64,000 bases of DNA from Parietaria judaica (Eukaryota; Streptophyta; Magnoliopsida; Rosales; Urticaceae), in assembly GCA_954871525.1 (NCBI GenBank), contig OX940865.1, forward strand, positions 13,034,606 to 13,098,605, read 5' to 3'. Positions 1 to 10,881 of the stretch are shown here, piece by piece (positions within the stretch are counted from its first letter, which is position 1; each line of letters begins with the position of its first letter). The position numbers and the translations under genes are program-made. The notes under the pieces were generated by a model, which saw nothing but the letters and a program-made list of their open reading frames with translations, was not told the DNA's origin and searched no databases.

Positions 1-972
1 CAGGAAGTAATCTCTTACTTAAAGAAAGAATTCGAGATGAAAGACTTTGGGAAAACAAAGTATTGTCTCGGTTTGCAAATTGAGCACTTTCAAAGGGGGA
101 TACTTGTGCATCAATCAAATTACACGAGAAGAATCTTAAAGAGATTCAATATGGATAAATCAAATCCATTGAGTACCCCAATGGTCGTAAGGTCCCTTGA
201 TGTAGGAAAGGATCCATATCGTCCATGTGAGGAATCCGAAGAGATTCTTGGTCCAGAAGTACCATATTTCAGTGCAATTGGAGCTCTTATGTACCTTGCT
301 AATTGTACTCGACCGGATATAGCTTTTGCTGTTAATTTATTAGCAAGATTCAGTTCGGCTCCTACTAAAAGACACTGGAATGGGATTAAACATGTGTTTC
401 GTTATCTCCAAGGAACAATTGATTTGGGATTATTTTACCCTAACAATACAAAACCAGTTTTGATTGGCTATGCAGATGCAGGTTACTTGTCAGATCCACA
501 TAAAGGGAGATCCCAAACGGGATATGTGTTTACCTGCGGAGGGACTGCAATTTCTTGGCGCTCCCAGAAACAGACACTCGTAGCGACATCATCAAACCAT
601 GCTGAGATCATCGCACTACATGAAGCTAGCCGTGAGTGCGTGTGGCTTAGATCCGTGACACAGCATATCAGAACCACAAGTGGTCTTCTAACAAATGATG
701 ATCCCATCATACTTTACGAAGATAATGCTGCGTGTGTTGCTCAGATGAAGGAAGGATTTATCAAAAGCGACAGAACAAAACATATTCCTCCAAAGTTTTT
801 CTCGTTTACTCAAGAACTGGAAAAGAACAATGTCATCAGTATCCAGTATGTTCGTTCCAGCGAAAACTCGGCGGATCTCTTCACAAAGGCGCTCCCTACT
901 TCAACTTTCAGAAAACATGTTCATGACATCGGGATGCGAAGACTACAGAATTTATCACCCATGTCAGCATGA
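1..972 (+). CDS. Ty1/copia polyprotein, 3' part (reverse transcriptase end and RNase H), 5' end outside the window
   Basis: The reading frame is open from base 1 to a TGA at 970-972 (323 codons), so this is the C-terminal part of a copia Pol protein; the first ATG at 37 is internal. It opens with the end of the reverse transcriptase region (FEMKDFGKTKYCLGLQIEHF), continues through the connection segment (YLANCTRPDIAFAVNLLARF) and ends in RNase H. The acidic RNase H residues are visible in YADAG, HAEI, LYEDN and SADLFTKAL. RNase H removes the RNA template during reverse transcription in cytoplasmic virus-like particles. No stop or frameshift is seen, and a polypurine tract and LTR follow at the expected distance, so this copy may be fairly young. 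Gag, protease, integrase and the 5' LTR lie to the left of the window. Confidence 0.93.
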   Translation, partial: QEVISYLKKEFEMKDFGKTKYCLGLQIEHFQRGILVHQSNYTRRILKRFNMDKSNPLSTPMVVRSLDVGKDPYRPCEESEEILGPEVPYFSAIGALMYLANCTRPDIAFAVNLLARFSSAPTKRHWNGIKHVFRYLQGTIDLGLFYPNNTKPVLIGYADAGYLSDPHKGRSQTGYVFTCGGTAISWRSQKQTLVATSSNHAEIIALHEASRECVWLRSVTQHIRTTSGLLTNDDPIILYEDNAACVAQMKEGFIKSDRTKHIPPKFFSFTQELEKNNVISIQYVRSSENSADLFTKALPTSTFRKHVHDIGMRRLQNLSPMSA

Positions 973-1092
973 GGGGGAGCTTTACGTGACTGCACTCTTT
1001 TTTCCTTACTATGGTTTTTATCCCACTGGGTTTTTCCTAGTAAGGTTTTTAATGAGGCAGCATGAACCCGTAATTCTTGTAATGAGCATTCC

Positions 1093-1100
1093 AAGGGGGA
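1093..1100 (+). other. Polypurine tract of the copia element
   Basis: The purine run AAGGGGGA lies one base before the TG that opens the LTR. This is the usual primer site for plus-strand DNA synthesis in LTR retrotransposons. Confidence 0.75.
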
Positions 1101-1101
1101 G

Positions 1102-1359
1102 TGTTATGTATAATGTGAAATGCTCATTTATTTTCACACTATATTAGTCAATAATTGTATGCTCCAAATTTCCTATAAATACCCCCCTAAGTGGATGAAT
1201 AAAATTCACCTCTCACATTTCTACACTTACATTTATCTCACTCACATCTTACTTCTCTCCATCATCTTTTCCATAAAAACACACCACTCACCAAATTTCT
1301 TACCACTTAAATTCAAGGTGCAAAGTTAGTGAATTTATAACAATTTTCTTCTTTTAACA
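1102..1359 (+). repeat. 3' LTR of the copia element
   Basis: The LTR starts TGTTA at 1102. Two matching ends are possible: TAACA at 1338-1342 (241 bp) or TAACA at 1355-1359 (258 bp). Both give the inverted TG...CA ends of LTRs. A TATA box (TATAAAT, 1174-1180) with a C-run just after it is a plausible element promoter. The 5' LTR needed to settle the boundary is outside the window. Confidence 0.7.
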
Positions 1360-2213
1360 CTAAATGTTGATTGAGGAAAATATTGACACTTTCAATTCAA
1401 TTGAAGCAAAGCACAAAGAATATTTTGATTAATTTTTTTCAAATTCGTAAATAAAAATTATAAATAATTATATTGAAGCGACTATTAGACATATAAAAGA
1501 AGTTGTATGAAATACTCACTTTGTGTCAAACTAAAAAAAATAAAAAATCACCCATTACGTGTTAAAAATGACCTATAATGAGTATTTTTTTTAAAAAGGT
1601 TTGCACTAAATAGGTATTTCGTTAATTAACTTTAAATAATAATATTTTTAAGAGGAACATAGAATAGATTAATGAAAAAAGAAAAGAAAAAAAGACAAAG
1701 AATAAGAAGAGTTTAATTAATGTTAAATTTTTTATTAAGAAAATAAACGTATGCACGTGCAACTCTATAGTGCACATGTAATTCAAGAGAAGTATCGGGA
1801 CTAAAGAGCAGTAAGAGAGAAGTTGACGGGGCATTTTTGTAATTTTGAATTACTATTAAAAATATGGAAAAATTGAAAGAGAGTGGGAGTGATCCTTTAC
1901 TTTATGTGTGTGTACTTTGATTCCGGTGTTGTGTTTGGTAACAAAAGCAGGAAAGCAATAGGAAGAGGATGATGACGATTTGATACAAGAAAACAAAAGG
2001 ATGATGATTGATTGATTGATGAGTAGATTTGGAAAAGGAAAGGCGTCTCTACTCTCTATAATATTAATAATAAGTGCGTTTGTTGGTTCTTCATTGGTTG
2101 GCTTAATTTAGCGTATTCCACACTGCATGTGTAGGAGGAAGATGCCACGAACTTGACCAGTTGACCCTTGTGCGTGACCAATGGGAATTAATTATTAAAT
2201 AAACAATTCGAAT
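1360..2213. other. Intergenic, no gene seen
   Basis: AT-rich spacer between the copia LTR and the hAT element. Only short reading frames without recognisable motifs are present. Confidence 0.6.
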
Positions 2214-2221
2214 GGACAGAT
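2214..2221. repeat. Left target-site duplication of the hAT element (GGACAGAT)
   Basis: GGACAGAT directly precedes the left end of the element and recurs exactly at 7964-7971. An 8-bp duplication is the hallmark of hAT insertion. Confidence 0.93.
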
Positions 2222-2400
2222 CAAGGTTCAACTTACCGATTTTACCGATAAACCGATTACCGTTTTCGACGGATTAATCGATAGCTTACCGATTAACCGA
2301 CGGAAAACCTATAACACTGTAGCTTACCGATTACCGATACTTTTCGATGATTATCGACAGATTATCGATACTTTTCGATACTTTTCGACAGAAAACTTAT
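2222..2400. repeat. Left subterminal repeat region of the hAT element
   Basis: TTACCG occurs six times within about 120 bp, followed by several copies of GATACTTTTCGA and TTATCGA. In hAT elements such clustered subterminal motifs are transposase binding sites; that role here is inferred. Confidence 0.75.
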
Positions 2401-2553
2401 AAAATATTTTGATAATATCATACCTCTAATACAAAACATAGATAATGTCATACACACACATAGATAATGTCATACACACACACATAGTCTAACTCTAACA
2501 AGTCTCAACTATCAAATATAAAGGCTAATACAAAGTCTAACAAGTCTCCAACC

Positions 2554-5500
2554 TCAAAAGTACGACGATCTCCTATGGGCTTCCATAATACCCGAGGCAC
2601 CACTTGATTCCAAATGCATGTTGCAATATGTCCTCCAAAACAAGCCATGTGGTTCGAAGTGCATACGGAAGTTACTCACATGGTAATCATATATGTGTTG
2701 CTCCGTAAACACGCCACGAGATGGATACTGAGGATGCGCCCACACTCCGTTATCGAGCATAGGATGCGGAGTAGCAAATTGAGTGCTCACGGAAGTACCC
2801 ATCGACATCGTCTCAAAGTTCCCGGACAGCTCGTCGACGGGGTTCTCGCTCTGAGATAGATAGTCACTGCCCAAGTAGAATCCAATAGCAGAAGATGCGT
2901 CATCTTGTTGTCTTGGAGATTGTTGGTCACCGTATTGTTGGTCGGGAATGTATCCCATGTTGGCAGGGTCGTAGTTCAGGTCGCCTCGATACGTATCACC
3001 TGTTGAGGAAACAAATTAGTTGACATTCATATCTGCATGTAATCAGCAAAATTAAAATAGTAATAATCACCTGTACCTCTCTGCATGCCACCCCATCCTC
3101 CCTGGCTGGCACCCCATCCTCCCTGGGTGTCACCTCCCCATCCTCCCTGGGCGCCACCCCATCCTCCCTGGTAGTCACCTCCCCCACCCCAGCCGCTATG
3201 TGATTGTGAGGGGCTATGCGAAGGGGAACTACGGTGAGTACCGGTCGTATGAGTACGTTGTTGACTAGAACTAGCCCCAGCGGCGTTTGAGCCGCAGTCA
3301 ACTCCTCCATGAACCCCTGGAGGGTCGGGGGTAGGACCGAGCCTTTGCTCACCAAGGATTCGGCTGATCACAGCTCCGAATGATTGAGCCTCCGCGGCGA
3401 TCTCTGGGTCTGGGTTGCCATCTTCGTCGTCGAGGTGGACTGGTCGGATCCACTCTACAATTGCGTCCTCGAAGTCAACACCAGCAGAGGCCATAGCCAA
3501 AGACCTCGTGAGGTACTCATACGGATCGGCTTTGTCGGCCTGGTCGTACTGCGCCTTCAAGTCTCGGATCGCTAGCTTATGATTGTAGTTGCAGAAAACT
3601 AGCTTCTCAAGTGTCGCGTACGCCAGACGATTGCGGAGCTTGGTGTGGATGAGGGCAAACGTGCTCCAGTTCCTCTCACACGCTGAGGCCGACGCGGTTT
3701 GCGACAAAATCCGCATTGCTAGCTTCTGTAATGTGGGGCACGGACCCCCGAATATGCTCCACCACTCAGCTGTAAATGAATAAAAAAACTTAACTTAGCA
3801 TGTGTAAAACTTAGCATGTTGAACTTCAATGTGTAAAACTTACCGGGTGCAAGAGTCTTCCGTGCTGCCACGCATGACCGCTCGCGCAACGGACCTACAG
3901 CGTCACGAAACTTCACGCACTACACCACACATATAGAAAGTTAGTTTTAATTTAATTTAAGAAGTGGGAGTAAAATTACAAGGTTAAAGTAAGATCTTAC
4001 CTCTGCCGCCAGATGTGTCACGTCCTCATGAGGAAACAACCGGTCGTAAACCCTGGTGACATCTCGGATGGCATTTTCTGGCATCTCAATGTCTCGCTCG
4101 TAGGCGATTCTGGGGTTCAAGAAGTGGGCCGCAATATGCAATGGATGGTCCAAGTTTTTATGCCATCGCGCCTCCACAATTTCGACTGCCCATTGTTTTC
4201 CTTGAAGTGCGCTGAGCGTCGCTACGATGATTTCGAACAAGCGATACACCATTCCCATCGTGGGATGCACCTCGGTGTCGACGAGCCGGAGTGCTGTGTA
4301 CAAGGGGGCGAACACGCTCAAGGCGTTGTCAACCGAAGCCCAAAAAGAATCGCTCAAGCACAATGTGGCCGCGGCTCTCCCTTCTCTCGTGGTCTTGAAC
4401 GAGGAGTTATCCCACCACTCGGATATAAACATCGCCTTGAGTCCGGCCTTTTTCCCCTTTAAGCTGGTCAGGGAGAGAAAGTTTGTGGCAAACCTTGTCG
4501 CCCCCGGACGGATGATCTCACCCTTGCATGTCTTCCTCATTGTATCGAGGACCTGGCCGTGGTTGTAGATAAACTTCGTGATGAGTCTACACCCCTTCAC
4601 GGTCTCCTGGATGCTCGGCCTTTTGCCGATGTCGTGAAACATCAAGTCGATGCAGTGGGCAGCGCACGGCGTCCAGTACAAATTGTACTTCTCCATCAAA
4701 TCGGTGCCGGCTTTTTTGTAAGCTGCGGCGTTGTCGGTCACAATTTGCACCACGTTATGCGGGCCGATCTCCTCAATCACTGCAGAAAATACCCTGGCCA
4801 AGTAATGCGCATTCTTGGCGTGGGCGGACGCGTTGATTGCCTTGATAAATACCGTCCTCCCTGCCGAAAAGATCATGATGTTCAGGATCGACATATTCGT
4901 CGGTCCAGTCCAACCGTCCGACATGATCGTCACGCCAAACTTTCGCCATACGGGAATCTGATCCTGCTTGTACTTCTGCCACTCCTCGAACTCCATTGTC
5001 AGATACTTGCCCGCGATGTCCTTTGACGTGGGATACGGGCATCCAACGCCTACACTCGTAAAATGCAATATTATTAAATATTAATAGTTAACTTTAACTT
5101 CAACTTAAATAAAATCATAAATTAGGTTACCTGCTTCGGCTACGCAAAACAGCATGTTGTGGAAAAGAATATCGTCGACGTGACACCACGGAATCCCTTT
5201 GTGGATTATGTATTTGGCTATCGCCTTCCCGACCTTCAAGATTGTCTTCGGTAAAAACATTAAGTCGACCCTTTTCTGTTTTTTCGAAGGCCTATCGAAC
5301 AGCGCCGATGTAGTGGCGGGACCGGGACTGCTTGCGCCGCCTCCGGCCTGGTCTTCTTCCCATTGTTTGGCCGCTGCCTCTTGACGGGATTTCTTTATTT
5401 GTCGTGCCACTTCTCTTTCAACGTCCACAGGCACGGTCTCGTCGTCTTCATCAGAAGAAGAACCCTCGGCCCTCTGGTAAATATTTTCCCGTATATTAAC

Positions 5501-5755
5501 GGCTAAATCGTGCCTCTTCTGCTTCTTCTTCTGGTAACTCCGCATAGTATCCCTGATGAGGTTCCGCACATCGTTCGGGACTTCGGTACACGGCGCGACA
5601 TTTTTGTTCTTATCATTGCCGGCCAAATGTTGTTTCATTCTGGTGATCCCGCCACCTCTGATCTCTTTCCCACAGTAGTTGCACTTGAAACCGGAGTTGT
5701 TGCTCGGATCTCTATAGGGAGTGCAATGCTCCCTCGCAATGTTGTCTTTACTCAT
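2554..5755 (-). CDS. hAT transposase (BED zinc finger, DUF659, hAT C-terminal dimerisation), five exons, 962 aa predicted
   Basis: Predicted exons on the minus strand are 5131-5755, 4001-5049, 3844-3919, 3077-3769 and 2554-2999. All junctions are GT-AG and in frame (2889 nt). A BED zinc finger lies near residues 10-56 (C25, C28, H43). The DUF659/RNase H-like core follows, with MSDGWTG (D253), VTDNAAAY (D314) and the CxxH motif C337-H340. Exon 4 carries the hAT dimerisation block, with the CERNWS glutamate E615 as candidate third catalytic residue. After it comes a Ser/His-rich linker, then a Gly/Trp repeat tail (776-811) and a Gln/Ser-rich last exon. The protein would cut and paste the element in the nucleus. 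The start ATG at 5753-5755 gives MSKDN just before the finger. The GW tail is unusual for the family. Splicing was deduced by eye and needs transcript support. Confidence 0.88.
3080..3190 (-). repeat. In-frame minisatellite encoding GGWG repeats
   Basis: A short unit around CCATCCTCCCTGG is repeated in tandem on the plus strand. Read on the minus strand it encodes QGGWGG-like units with tryptophans at transposase residues 777, 787, 794, 802 and 809. Confidence 0.8.
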
Positions 5756-5760
5756 TTTTA

Positions 5761-7185
5761 GATAAACTTGAGGACTTTCGCCGCAATTAAGACAAAAACC
5801 GGAATGTCTTCAAATCTGCAAATAAAATACACCAAAAAATCAGATTAATAGTTTAAAAAATAATTAACAAAGGAAAACACCCAAAAAAATGAGCGCATTG
5901 CCTTGGAAATCACCAAAAGATAAACTTCAACACTTTCGCCGCAATTAAGACAAAAACCGGAATGTCTTCAAATCTGCAAATAAAATACACCAAAAAATCA
6001 GATTAATAGTTTAAAAAATAATTAACAAAGGAAAACACCCAAAAAAATGAGCGCATTGCCTTGGAAATCACCAAAAGATAAACTTCAACACTTTCGCCGC
6101 AATTAAGACAAAAACCGGAATGTCTTCAAATCTGCAAATAAAATACACCAAAAAATCAGATTAATAGTTTAAAAAATAATTAACAAAGGAAAACACCCAA
6201 AAAAATGAGCGCATTGCCTTGGAAATCACCAAAAGATAAACTTCAACACTTTCGCCGCAATTAAGACAAAAACCGGAATGTCTTCAAATCTGCAAATAAA
6301 ATACACCAAAAAATCAGATTAATAGTTTAAAAAATAATTAACAAAGGAAAACACCCAAAAAAATGAGCGCATTGCCTTGGAAATCACCAAAAGATAAACT
6401 TCAACACTTTCGCCGCATTTAAGACAAAAACCGGAATGTCTTCAAATCTGCAAATAAAATACACCAAAAAATCAGATTAATAGTTTAAAAAATAATTAAC
6501 AAAGGAAAACACCCAAAAAAATGAGCGCATTGCCTTGGAAATCACCAAAAGATAAACTTCAACACTTTCGCCGCAATTAAGACAAAAACCGGAATGTCTT
6601 CAAATCTGCCAAAAATTCACCTCAAAAAATCAGACTCAGATTTTCAAAAATATCTAATCAAGGGAAACACCCAAAAAAATGAGTACATTATCGAGAAAAT
6701 CACCAAAATATAAACTTCTCACACTTTCGCCGTAATTAAGACAAAAACCGAATACCATCAAATCTGCAAATAAAATACACCAAAAATTCACATTAATATT
6801 TAAAAAAATAATTAATAAAGGAAAACCCCCCAAAAAAGTAGTAGATTACCTCGACAAAACACGCAAGATAAACTTGCAATACTTTTGCCGTAGTTATAGG
6901 TAAAACCGTATTATCGTAAAATCTGAAAAAAAATTACTGAGAAAAATTAGATTAATATTTTAAAAAATATTTAATAAACTAAAAAACCCCTAAAAATTAA
7001 TATATTGCTTCATAAAACACAAAAAGTAAATTTTAAATACTTTTGCCGTAATTATTCAAAAATCCGAATTAAGCCTCTAATTTACCTAAAAATCGACCCA
7101 ATTTCATAGAAACTATTACAATAATTTATTATTCAATTATATACATGAAAAAAATTGATTATATAGCTCTAAAACATAAAAAATG
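5761..7185. repeat. 158-bp tandem array upstream of the hAT transposase start
   Basis: Units begin with GATAAACTT or a variant at 5761, 5919, 6077, 6235, 6393, 6551, 6709, 6867 and about 7026, so the period is 158 bp almost throughout. The first five units are nearly identical. The sixth diverges in its second half, and units seven to nine are progressively degraded. The first unit abuts the transposase ATG. On the minus strand each good unit holds a TTTATTTGCAG splice acceptor, about 60-70 nt of moderate GC content, and a TTTTG-GTGATT donor-like site, so the array looks like a multiplied 5' leader exon plus intron. No coding function is seen. Confidence 0.9.
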
Positions 7186-7799
7186 CAATCTTGATATGAA
7201 TATACAAAAATTTTACATAATAAACCTAAAATATATTGTAATCTTTATATATTTCATCTAATTCCTACAAAATAATTACAAATAAAGTCATGGAAACAAG
7301 TTTCTTACAACATAAAATCATAAAAATGCAAAAATACAACTCAAAATCCTTAAAGTGTCAACCTTTCTAATTCACCAAACATAAACTCATGAACAACTTA
7401 ATCTTACTTTCTATAACTTATGCTAATCATCTCAAATTCGTGTAAAATAAGTAAATATCAAAGAAAATTGCAAGAAACATATAGATCTAAGATTATACCT
7501 CCTAAATATACCCAAAAGTTCGAAATTTTTTGGATAAATTCGGTGTAAAAAGCTTAAAACCAAACTTTGCAAACTTTTGCCGCACACACAATTTCCATGG
7601 AAAAGCTTGAGTTTAACCGAAAAGATGGGACTTACCAGTTCGAAAATCGGCGAGAAATCATAAGATTATTCCAGTCGGCGGCGAGAAGAGGCGAGAAGAG
7701 AGAGAGAGGGTCGAAAATCGGCGAGAAAAGTGAGAAAGGGGGTTAAATATTTGCCCTAAATCTTTTTTTAATTGCACCGAAAAGAACATTTTTTTTACA

Positions 7800-7963
7800 C
7801 GTGAAACACCGATAATCGACTGTCTTTCGGTTTATCGAAAAGCTCGATAATCGTCGGTAAGCTCATAAAACGGTAAGTGTAATAGCCGGTAACTTACCGG
7901 TAACTACCGGTAAGACCGATTATCGTCGATTATCGACGATAATCGGTGGTAAGTCGAACCCTG
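7800..7963. repeat. Right subterminal repeat region of the hAT element
   Basis: CGGTAA occurs at least five times, together with TCGATAATCG and TATCGTCGATTATCG palindromes, mirroring the motifs at the left end. It ends in GGTAAGTCGAACCCTG at 7963. Confidence 0.75.
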
Positions 7964-7971
7964 GGACAGAT
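7964..7971. repeat. Right target-site duplication of the hAT element (GGACAGAT)
   Basis: Exact copy of the octamer at 2214-2221, directly after the CCCTG end of the element. Confidence 0.93.
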
Positions 7972-9003
7972 CATTCTGAGTATGAACACCACTGCATGCC
8001 TCTCTCCCTACCCACTGTGGTTTCAGATACAGATATCGTCGATGAGAAACCGTAATTTTTATTTTACAGGAATATCGATAGGAAACAGGTTTACCGTCGG
8101 GTAAGTGAAAAGAATAAGGGCATGCAACAAGTTCAATTAGTGATTAAATTTTACGAGTATGCCGTATATTGATGGGTTTTTTTGGAAAATAATGTTGAGT
8201 ATTTCGATAATATTTATATATATTGGTTCAAAATTATTTATTTGTCACCATAGCACATAAAATAACTAAGAAATTACACTCGTAATAAGACATCATAATT
8301 GTTCTACAATACAAACACAACCACACATAACTTAGTTCTAACCTGAAACATACAACACATACACAACGTAATCTAACATAGTCATAAAAAGGTCATAACA
8401 TAATAGACAAAGTAAATAGCATGATAATACTATGGCATAAGATAGTATAGTCAAAACACATAAAAGAGGTTTACATGGCAGATGAAATATGTGGGGCTGC
8501 TCGGTCTGGTAAGCACAGTAATCAAACCACAACATCATATAGGTAGGTTCTCAAGTAAATCTGACTGTGAAACATATATAGGTAGGTTCTCAAGTAAGTC
8601 TAACGTGCTATAGTCATGATTTAACATTATATCAAATAAAATTTATACTTGTAATTTATTATTAAATATAAGGCCTCAATTATAAAAATTAAAGATGATA
8701 GCTTATTGTCATTGGGACTTAAATCGTTTCAAGTCTTACATTGATTAAATACTAAGCGCGTGGCATCAATTGTAGGCACACTTGCGCACGTGACATCGGG
8801 CGAGCGACGTGGGCTCGGGTCTCAAGTTCGTCGCGGAAACTCTCAGCTTAAAATTTCAATTTTGTCGATTTTCAGATGACTTTCCGCACTTTTATAATGT
8901 AACATTTGTTTCGGTACTTTATGAGAGGCATGTCCACTGACTTTCTACAGTTTCTCATACCGCATGCCCCAAAATTTAAAATCATAGTTCTTATTAGTGT
9001 TCA
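7972..9003. other. Intergenic, no gene seen
   Basis: No coding motif is seen. A short direct repeat, TATAGGTAGGTTCTCAAGTAA, occurs near 8540 and again near 8578. Confidence 0.55.
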
Positions 9004-9175
9004 CATTATCGTTTTTGCCGATAAATTGATTATCGTTATCGATTGATTTATCATTTGATAACGAGTTTATCTATTAATAAGATTTAAAAAAAAAATCAAT
9101 GTATCATTATCGATACTTATCGTAGCTTATCGACGGATTAATCAGTTATTGATAGATTTATCGATGAATAAGGTA
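9004..9175. mobile_element. Relic of a hAT element end related to the 2222-7963 element
   Basis: The stretch is dense in TTATCG, CGATAA and TTATCGACGGATTAATC, closely resembling the left subterminal region at 2222-2400. No transposase or matching opposite end is seen nearby, so it reads as a decayed solo end or small deletion derivative. Confidence 0.5.
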
Positions 9176-10873
9176 TAAAAATATTTTTTAAAATATATAA
9201 TTTGTATATTTGTGTCCACAATACCAAATATAATATCATTATTATTATAATAATAAGTACTCAATAAGTAAATTCATACATAAATAGATGAAATAGATAA
9301 CTTTAAAACTCTCGATCATACGATATAATAAATAATCTCATACACAAACACGTGTAAATAAATAACTTTCAAACTCTCGTCTCAATCACACAAAGCAAGA
9401 GCATAATATAAATAATGTCTAAGACAAAATGTATAAATTTAAATACTTGTCTAGTGAGGTTGAAGACGATTAAAGTCTTCTTACACAATTCGTTAGGGTA
9501 ACTAGAAGTTGGGCCTGATAATATGCAAGGAGTGAGCAAAGATGTATACTAAAAGGCTAAAAGCGTAAAAGTCATCACCAGTCACATATATTGGGCCTTT
9601 TCATGTGAACCAACTTCTTAAATATATTATTTATAAATATAAACCATATTAGCTTATTTAAGCTAGTTTTAGTGTATATGAATTTCTAATTTAAAACATG
9701 CAATTCTCGCTCAGTAATGGCTGCAAAATAATGATGAGAAATTTAATCAATATACATTCACAAATACGATACAAATTTTTAAGTTCGCAAAATGATGATT
9801 TAAAAACCATTAGATACGTAATCAACAATGAGTTACAAACAATATTTTCTGTAGATCAAATTCGAGGTTATACTAGCAACTTCAAGATCAAACACAAACT
9901 TTGTGACTGAGAATAAGCTTACGTACTTTTTTTTTTTTTTTTTGCGTAACGAGGGCTCGAAGATACGTTCGCATGGTACAAATGCTAAGCCCTTTGAACA
10001 ATTTATTAGTAAAAACGTGGGAAAATATAAACAATTTATCATGAATTTCATATGATCTTGTCATCTTCTCAGAAATTCATCTTGGATTTTCCACTGATGA
10101 TGGTCAAGAAAGGAAAACCCTTATGGTCAAAAGAAGATGGCTTCGCAAGTGAGATATTAATTAATTAATGTCTTCTCTTCTTTACAAGACGTTTCATACC
10201 AAGTTGGAATATGGTCCAGTTTGATATATAAGTTGCTTAGATTGTCTTCATTGTGTAAATTCCAAGAGATTGGAGATGTGAAAAGCTTCAATACCTAAAG
10301 GAAATCGCGTCTTATAATTTTTTATAAATGGTTGTTCAATAATTTATTGGCAACTATAGATTCTAAATGTCGAATAAGAGTTTCGGTGAAATTCATAAAT
10401 TTTGACGTATATTCGTTGAATTTATTTACTTAGTTGTAACAGCGATACACGCCCTAGTATTTTAATGAACTTAACTAAGGGAAAATTTGAAGAGTCTTGG
10501 TCTAAGGAATTACCTACTTTGTGTTACACTCAATTCCTTAAAAATAAAAATAAAAACTATGTTATACACTTATACTTATACCAAACTTGAAAATTTATAA
10601 CACTAAAAATATTATTTTAAGAAAACTCAACCATTGAATAAACAGTCTTATACTTGGGCCGGCCCAAACAATGTAGTAAAATATTTTAGCCAATCCATAA
10701 CGTGATTGCCTAAACAACCGACACTTCTTTCATTTATTAAAAAGTAAAACTCTCTAACTAATAATATTGGAAGTTTTTATAGAGCGACTAATTACTCGAG
10801 AGTTTAATTTTTATGCATTTGGAAAGTAATTTTGGAATTTAACGAAGTTGATTTTTTATTAAAAGATTTAATT
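9176..10873. other. Intergenic, no gene seen
   Basis: AT-rich sequence with a poly-T run near 9928. Short open frames (up to about 70 codons) lack family motifs. Confidence 0.55.
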
Positions 10874-10881
10874 AATTGTAA

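Larger units (their letters stand above)
1..1359 (+). mobile_element. Ty1/copia LTR retrotransposon, 3' portion
   Basis: The order polymerase end, polypurine tract, LTR is that of a plus-strand copia element cut by the left window edge. Integrity of the whole element and its target duplication cannot be judged because the 5' half is missing. Confidence 0.88.
2222..7963 (-). mobile_element. Complete hAT-superfamily DNA transposon, 5742 bp, potentially autonomous
   Basis: The left end reads CAAGGTTCAACTTACCGAT. The reverse complement of the right end reads CAGGGTTCGACTTACC and then an ACCGAT motif. These are imperfect terminal inverted repeats beginning CARGGTTC, as in hAT elements. The element is bounded by identical 8-bp duplications (GGACAGAT). 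Both ends carry dense short repeats built on TTACCG and TCGATAAT. Inside, on the minus strand, lies a BED-finger/DUF659/hAT-dimerisation transposase whose five predicted exons join without a stop, and a 158-bp tandem array lies upstream of it. The perfect duplication and open frame suggest a recent insertion. Whether it is mobile cannot be judged from one copy. Confidence 0.93.

Noticed and set aside
4013..5026. Plus-strand frames of 113-155 codons
   Set aside because: Antisense shadows of the transposase core exon.
6077..6700. The evenly spaced repeats considered as a CRISPR array
   Set aside because: The whole 158-bp unit is repeated with no variable spacers, inside a eukaryotic transposon; it is a tandem array.
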